7,388 nucleotides of DNA from assembly GCA_025358195.1 (NCBI GenBank), contig JANYKP010000042.1:1-7388 (forward strand). Direction: 5' to 3'. Every line of letters starts with the position of its first letter. Within the stretch, counting starts at the first letter, position 1. Source of the DNA: Cyclobacteriaceae bacterium (GTDB taxonomy: Bacteria > Bacteroidota > Bacteroidia > Cytophagales > Cyclobacteriaceae). The position numbers were made by a program, and so were the translations under genes. Below the pieces are notes generated by a model. The model saw nothing but the letters and a program-made list of their open reading frames with translations, searched no databases and was not told where the DNA came from. This document shows, in pieces, positions 5,697 to 7,388 of the stretch.

Positions 5697-6415
5697 ACCG
5701 TAAAAAATTTATGAAAGCTTCCGCTATCATGGGCGGCATCTCTTTCCTTCCAATAGACAATGTCTTTTCACAAAGTCTTGAAGAAAGTGGCATGGACCGG
5801 TTAACGGATAAGAATGGAAACTTTGCACTTCAGTCGTTGCCCTACAACGAGAATTTCCTTGAACCTAGCATGGACCAGGAAACAGTTCACCTCCATTATA
5901 CATTTCATCATGGGGATGCGGTCAAGGCAGCCAACAAGGATTTGGAGATGGTTAAAAAGGCGCTCGATGAAAACAACCTCGAAACCGTTGACTACTGGAC
6001 AAAAAAACTTTCGTATCACCTGTCGTCGCATATTCTCCACACCATTTTCTGGACAAACCTTACCAATAAAAAGACAGATCCGACGGGTACGTTACTGAAA
6101 CAAATTGAAAAGGATTTTGGAACCTACGATAGATTGAAGTCGCTGATCGCAAAGACATCAAAAGGTGTGGATGGCAATGGTTGGGGCATTCTCGGCTACC
6201 ATCCTTCCACCGACAAGCTCACCGTACTTCAGTGTGAAAATCATGAGAAACTTACACAGTGGGGTGTGATCCCAATTTTGGTTATTGACGTTTGGGAGCA
6301 TTCGTATTACCTCAAATACCGAAACCGGAGAGCAGAGTTTGTGGATAGTCTGTTCGGAATAATTAACTGGGACAATGCGGCCGAGCGGTTAAACAATGCC
6401 GCGAAATTCAGGTAG
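5693..6415 (+). CDS. chrC: Fe/Mn-family superoxide dismutase, ChrC type, with export-like N-terminus
   Basis: This 240-residue enzyme would convert superoxide to oxygen and hydrogen peroxide. In chrBAC(F) operons the chrC gene encodes such a dismutase, countering superoxide made when Cr(VI) is reduced. Metal ligands are all present: His68, His116 (LHTIFW), Asp199 and His203 (DVWEHSYYL). The second-sphere Gln of Escherichia coli Mn-SOD (Gln146) is His184 here (ENHEK), as in Sulfolobus-type SODs. The gateway Tyr34, nearly universal in the family, is Ala76 (FHHGDAV), so catalysis may be altered. Residues 1-27 (NRKKFMK, then a moderately hydrophobic run, then VFSQS) look like a signal peptide with a Tat-like R-K pair. 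This would place the enzyme outside the cytoplasm; the route is uncertain. It is coupled to chrA by an ATGA overlap and is the last gene of the cluster. Confidence 0.9.
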   Translation: MNRKKFMKASAIMGGISFLPIDNVFSQSLEESGMDRLTDKNGNFALQSLPYNENFLEPSMDQETVHLHYTFHHGDAVKAANKDLEMVKKALDENNLETVDYWTKKLSYHLSSHILHTIFWTNLTNKKTDPTGTLLKQIEKDFGTYDRLKSLIAKTSKGVDGNGWGILGYHPSTDKLTVLQCENHEKLTQWGVIPILVIDVWEHSYYLKYRNRRAEFVDSLFGIINWDNAAERLNNAAKFR

Positions 6416-6444
6416 AAGGTAAAACTTACAAGATTCGGTTCGAA

Positions 6445-6660
6445 CTATAAGCAACATGTCTTACTGGCCTGGATGGGTGGGCACTTTATAGTACCGTACG
6501 AGCAGAAAACGCAGCAATCACCGTGTATAGGTTTTAGAATAATCTTGCAATTTTCACACTCATAAAAGTATTGGCAAGCATTCGTTGGCATTTCCTCCTC
6601 CTTTTTGAACCCGCAATTTGGGCAGGTGATCATTGAAGCTGTAGTGATAGCGTTGCTCAT
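6445..6660 (-). CDS. GDCCVxC-domain small cysteine-rich protein
   Basis: This 71-residue protein has 11 cysteines: a CPNC knuckle (13-16), C29, ECENC (C35, C38), GDCCVFC (48-53), C60 and a C69-C70 pair. The GDCCVxC motif names a family of small proteins found next to mercury and other heavy-metal genes; some members have selenocysteine in the motif, but this one has only cysteine. The protein is expected to bind or pass on a soft metal in the cytoplasm. The start ATG (6658-6660) overlaps the stop of the preceding minus-strand gene as ATGA, so they are translationally coupled. It converges with the superoxide dismutase gene, with only 29 bases between them (6416-6444) and no clear terminator there. 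The precise role is unknown. Confidence 0.85.
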   Translation of the reverse strand: MSNAITTASMITCPNCGFKKEEEMPTNACQYFYECENCKIILKPIHGDCCVFCSYGTIKCPPIQASKTCCL

Positions 6661-7388
6661 AGCGTACCCGTAATTTCAGTTAGCCTTTTTGTGAGGTCAT
6701 CGCCACAAAAATATTTTGTTTTATCGACCCAGCTATGATAGAATGGACTTAGCTGGTGAGCATAGTCAAAGGGCCTGGGAAAATCCTGGTTCCATTGCGT
6801 GTCCTTATCGAAGAACAAGTAGATGTCCCATGCCTTTTCGCCTTGGGGACTCAGTCTTCTTGCTATTATATCGCCGAATTTATTTTCTGCATCAAAAAAT
6901 TGTGCAATGTTTTCATCATTGAAAAGGGACGCTGCCTTACGTGCATTGCGTTGGTCATCCGTCTTTAACATATTCGTCCAAACGATCATTACACTGATAT
7001 TTTTATCCTTCATTTTTCCGATAACGGTTTTCTGAATGGACCCGGCACCCTGCAAGCACCATCCGCATGTTGGCGATAAGACAGCAACAAACCTGGTCCT
7101 GCCTTTTTGCTGATTGAATACTTTCCTGATTTCGTTAACATTTGAAATGGTCGTTATATTCTTGTTCTCCTCGCCAGGTAAAAGAGCCAAGTGATTCTTG
7201 CATGTACCGTTCGTGCAACAATTTCCATTTTGATCCTTTTGGGCAATCGTACCCTTCAATTCTTCTACTTTATACCCTGTGCCATTGATGGCGGCAATGA
7301 TTTTATCAGCGTTTATTTTGGTTTCATCGAATTCCACAACGGCCGACTTTTTTTCATACGATGCTTTCACGAACGAAACGCCGGAAAG
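6657..7388 (-). CDS. HMA domain plus thioredoxin-like protein, 5' end beyond the window
   Basis: The reading frame is open to the right edge (244 codons visible), so the N-terminus is missing. A GTG at 7368-7370 is a possible start, but the codons before it read LSGVSF and the next ones VKASYEKK. LxGV-x-xVxAxYEKKxAVVxFD is the middle of a heavy-metal-associated (MerP/CopZ-like) domain, so the metal-binding CxxC must lie upstream, outside the window. After the HMA end (GTGYKVEEL) comes a cysteine cluster CCTNGTC. A thioredoxin-like domain follows, with the motif SPTCGWCLQGA and a long C-terminal part (KAWDIYLFFD, then a late KYFCGDD). The CGWC pair may reduce or hold a metal. The gene is coupled to the GDCCVxC gene and probably belongs to a mercury-type operon to the right. 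No signal peptide can be judged. Confidence 0.82.
   Translation of the reverse strand, partial: LSGVSFVKASYEKKSAVVEFDETKINADKIIAAINGTGYKVEELKGTIAQKDQNGNCCTNGTCKNHLALLPGEENKNITTISNVNEIRKVFNQQKGRTRFVAVLSPTCGWCLQGAGSIQKTVIGKMKDKNISVMIVWTNMLKTDDQRNARKAASLFNDENIAQFFDAENKFGDIIARRLSPQGEKAWDIYLFFDKDTQWNQDFPRPFDYAHQLSPFYHSWVDKTKYFCGDDLTKRLTEITGTL

Noticed and set aside
6438..6445. GTTCGAAC palindrome between the convergent SOD and GDCCVxC genes
   Set aside because: A single 8-bp palindrome without loop or T-tract; no support as terminator or operator.
1..7388. CRISPR array, tRNA, rRNA or transposase
   Set aside because: No regularly spaced repeats, no cloverleaf-like or rRNA-like segments, and no transposase-like protein were seen on either strand.

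Overview
The window looks like an accessory, metal- and stress-resistance segment of a Bacteroidota chromosome or plasmid. Reasons: several good matches to the Bacteroidota promoter element TAnnTTTG, almost no Shine-Dalgarno sequences before the starts, moderate GC, and a flavoprotein of the iodotyrosine-deiodinase type known from Haliscomenobacter. The lineage is an inference; no marker gene is present.

Layout. Positions 1-106 hold no gene but contain a strong stem-loop. A minus-strand flavin nitroreductase-fold gene (107-805) carries the substrate-binding triad of iodotyrosine deiodinase. A divergent intergenic region (806-923) contains a tandem GTATATAC operator over a promoter. It drives a type II toxin-antitoxin pair: a ribbon-helix-helix-like antitoxin (924-1154) overlapping a MazF/PemK toxin (1144-1488). 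A DUF1801 protein (1574-2074) follows.

The core is a five-gene plus-strand chromate-resistance cluster (2120-6415). Its genes are: a ChrB-type chromate-resistance domain fused to a C-terminal AraC DNA-binding domain; an ornithine cyclodeaminase/mu-crystallin family oxidoreductase; a second, free-standing copy of the ChrB-type domain; a two-domain ChrA chromate efflux transporter; and a Fe/Mn-type superoxide dismutase corresponding to ChrC, here with an export-signal-like N-terminus. The last two overlap by ATGA. The likely logic is that the fusion protein senses chromate or its consequences and switches on the cluster, ChrA expels chromate, and the SOD handles superoxide made during Cr(VI) reduction. 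The role of the cyclodeaminase-like enzyme is unknown.

At the right end, two minus-strand genes run the opposite way and are also coupled by ATGA. One is a heavy-metal-associated (HMA) plus thioredoxin-like protein whose N-terminus is cut off by the window edge. The other is a small, very cysteine-rich GDCCVxC protein. This pair resembles the tail of a mercury-type resistance operon continuing to the right, so two metal-resistance modules converge at about 6416-6444.

Most noteworthy points: the ChrB-domain/AraC fusion beside a free paralogue (93 of 148 aligned residues identical by hand count), the cyclodeaminase-like gene inside a chr operon, the SOD with its gateway tyrosine replaced by alanine, and the toxin-antitoxin operator.
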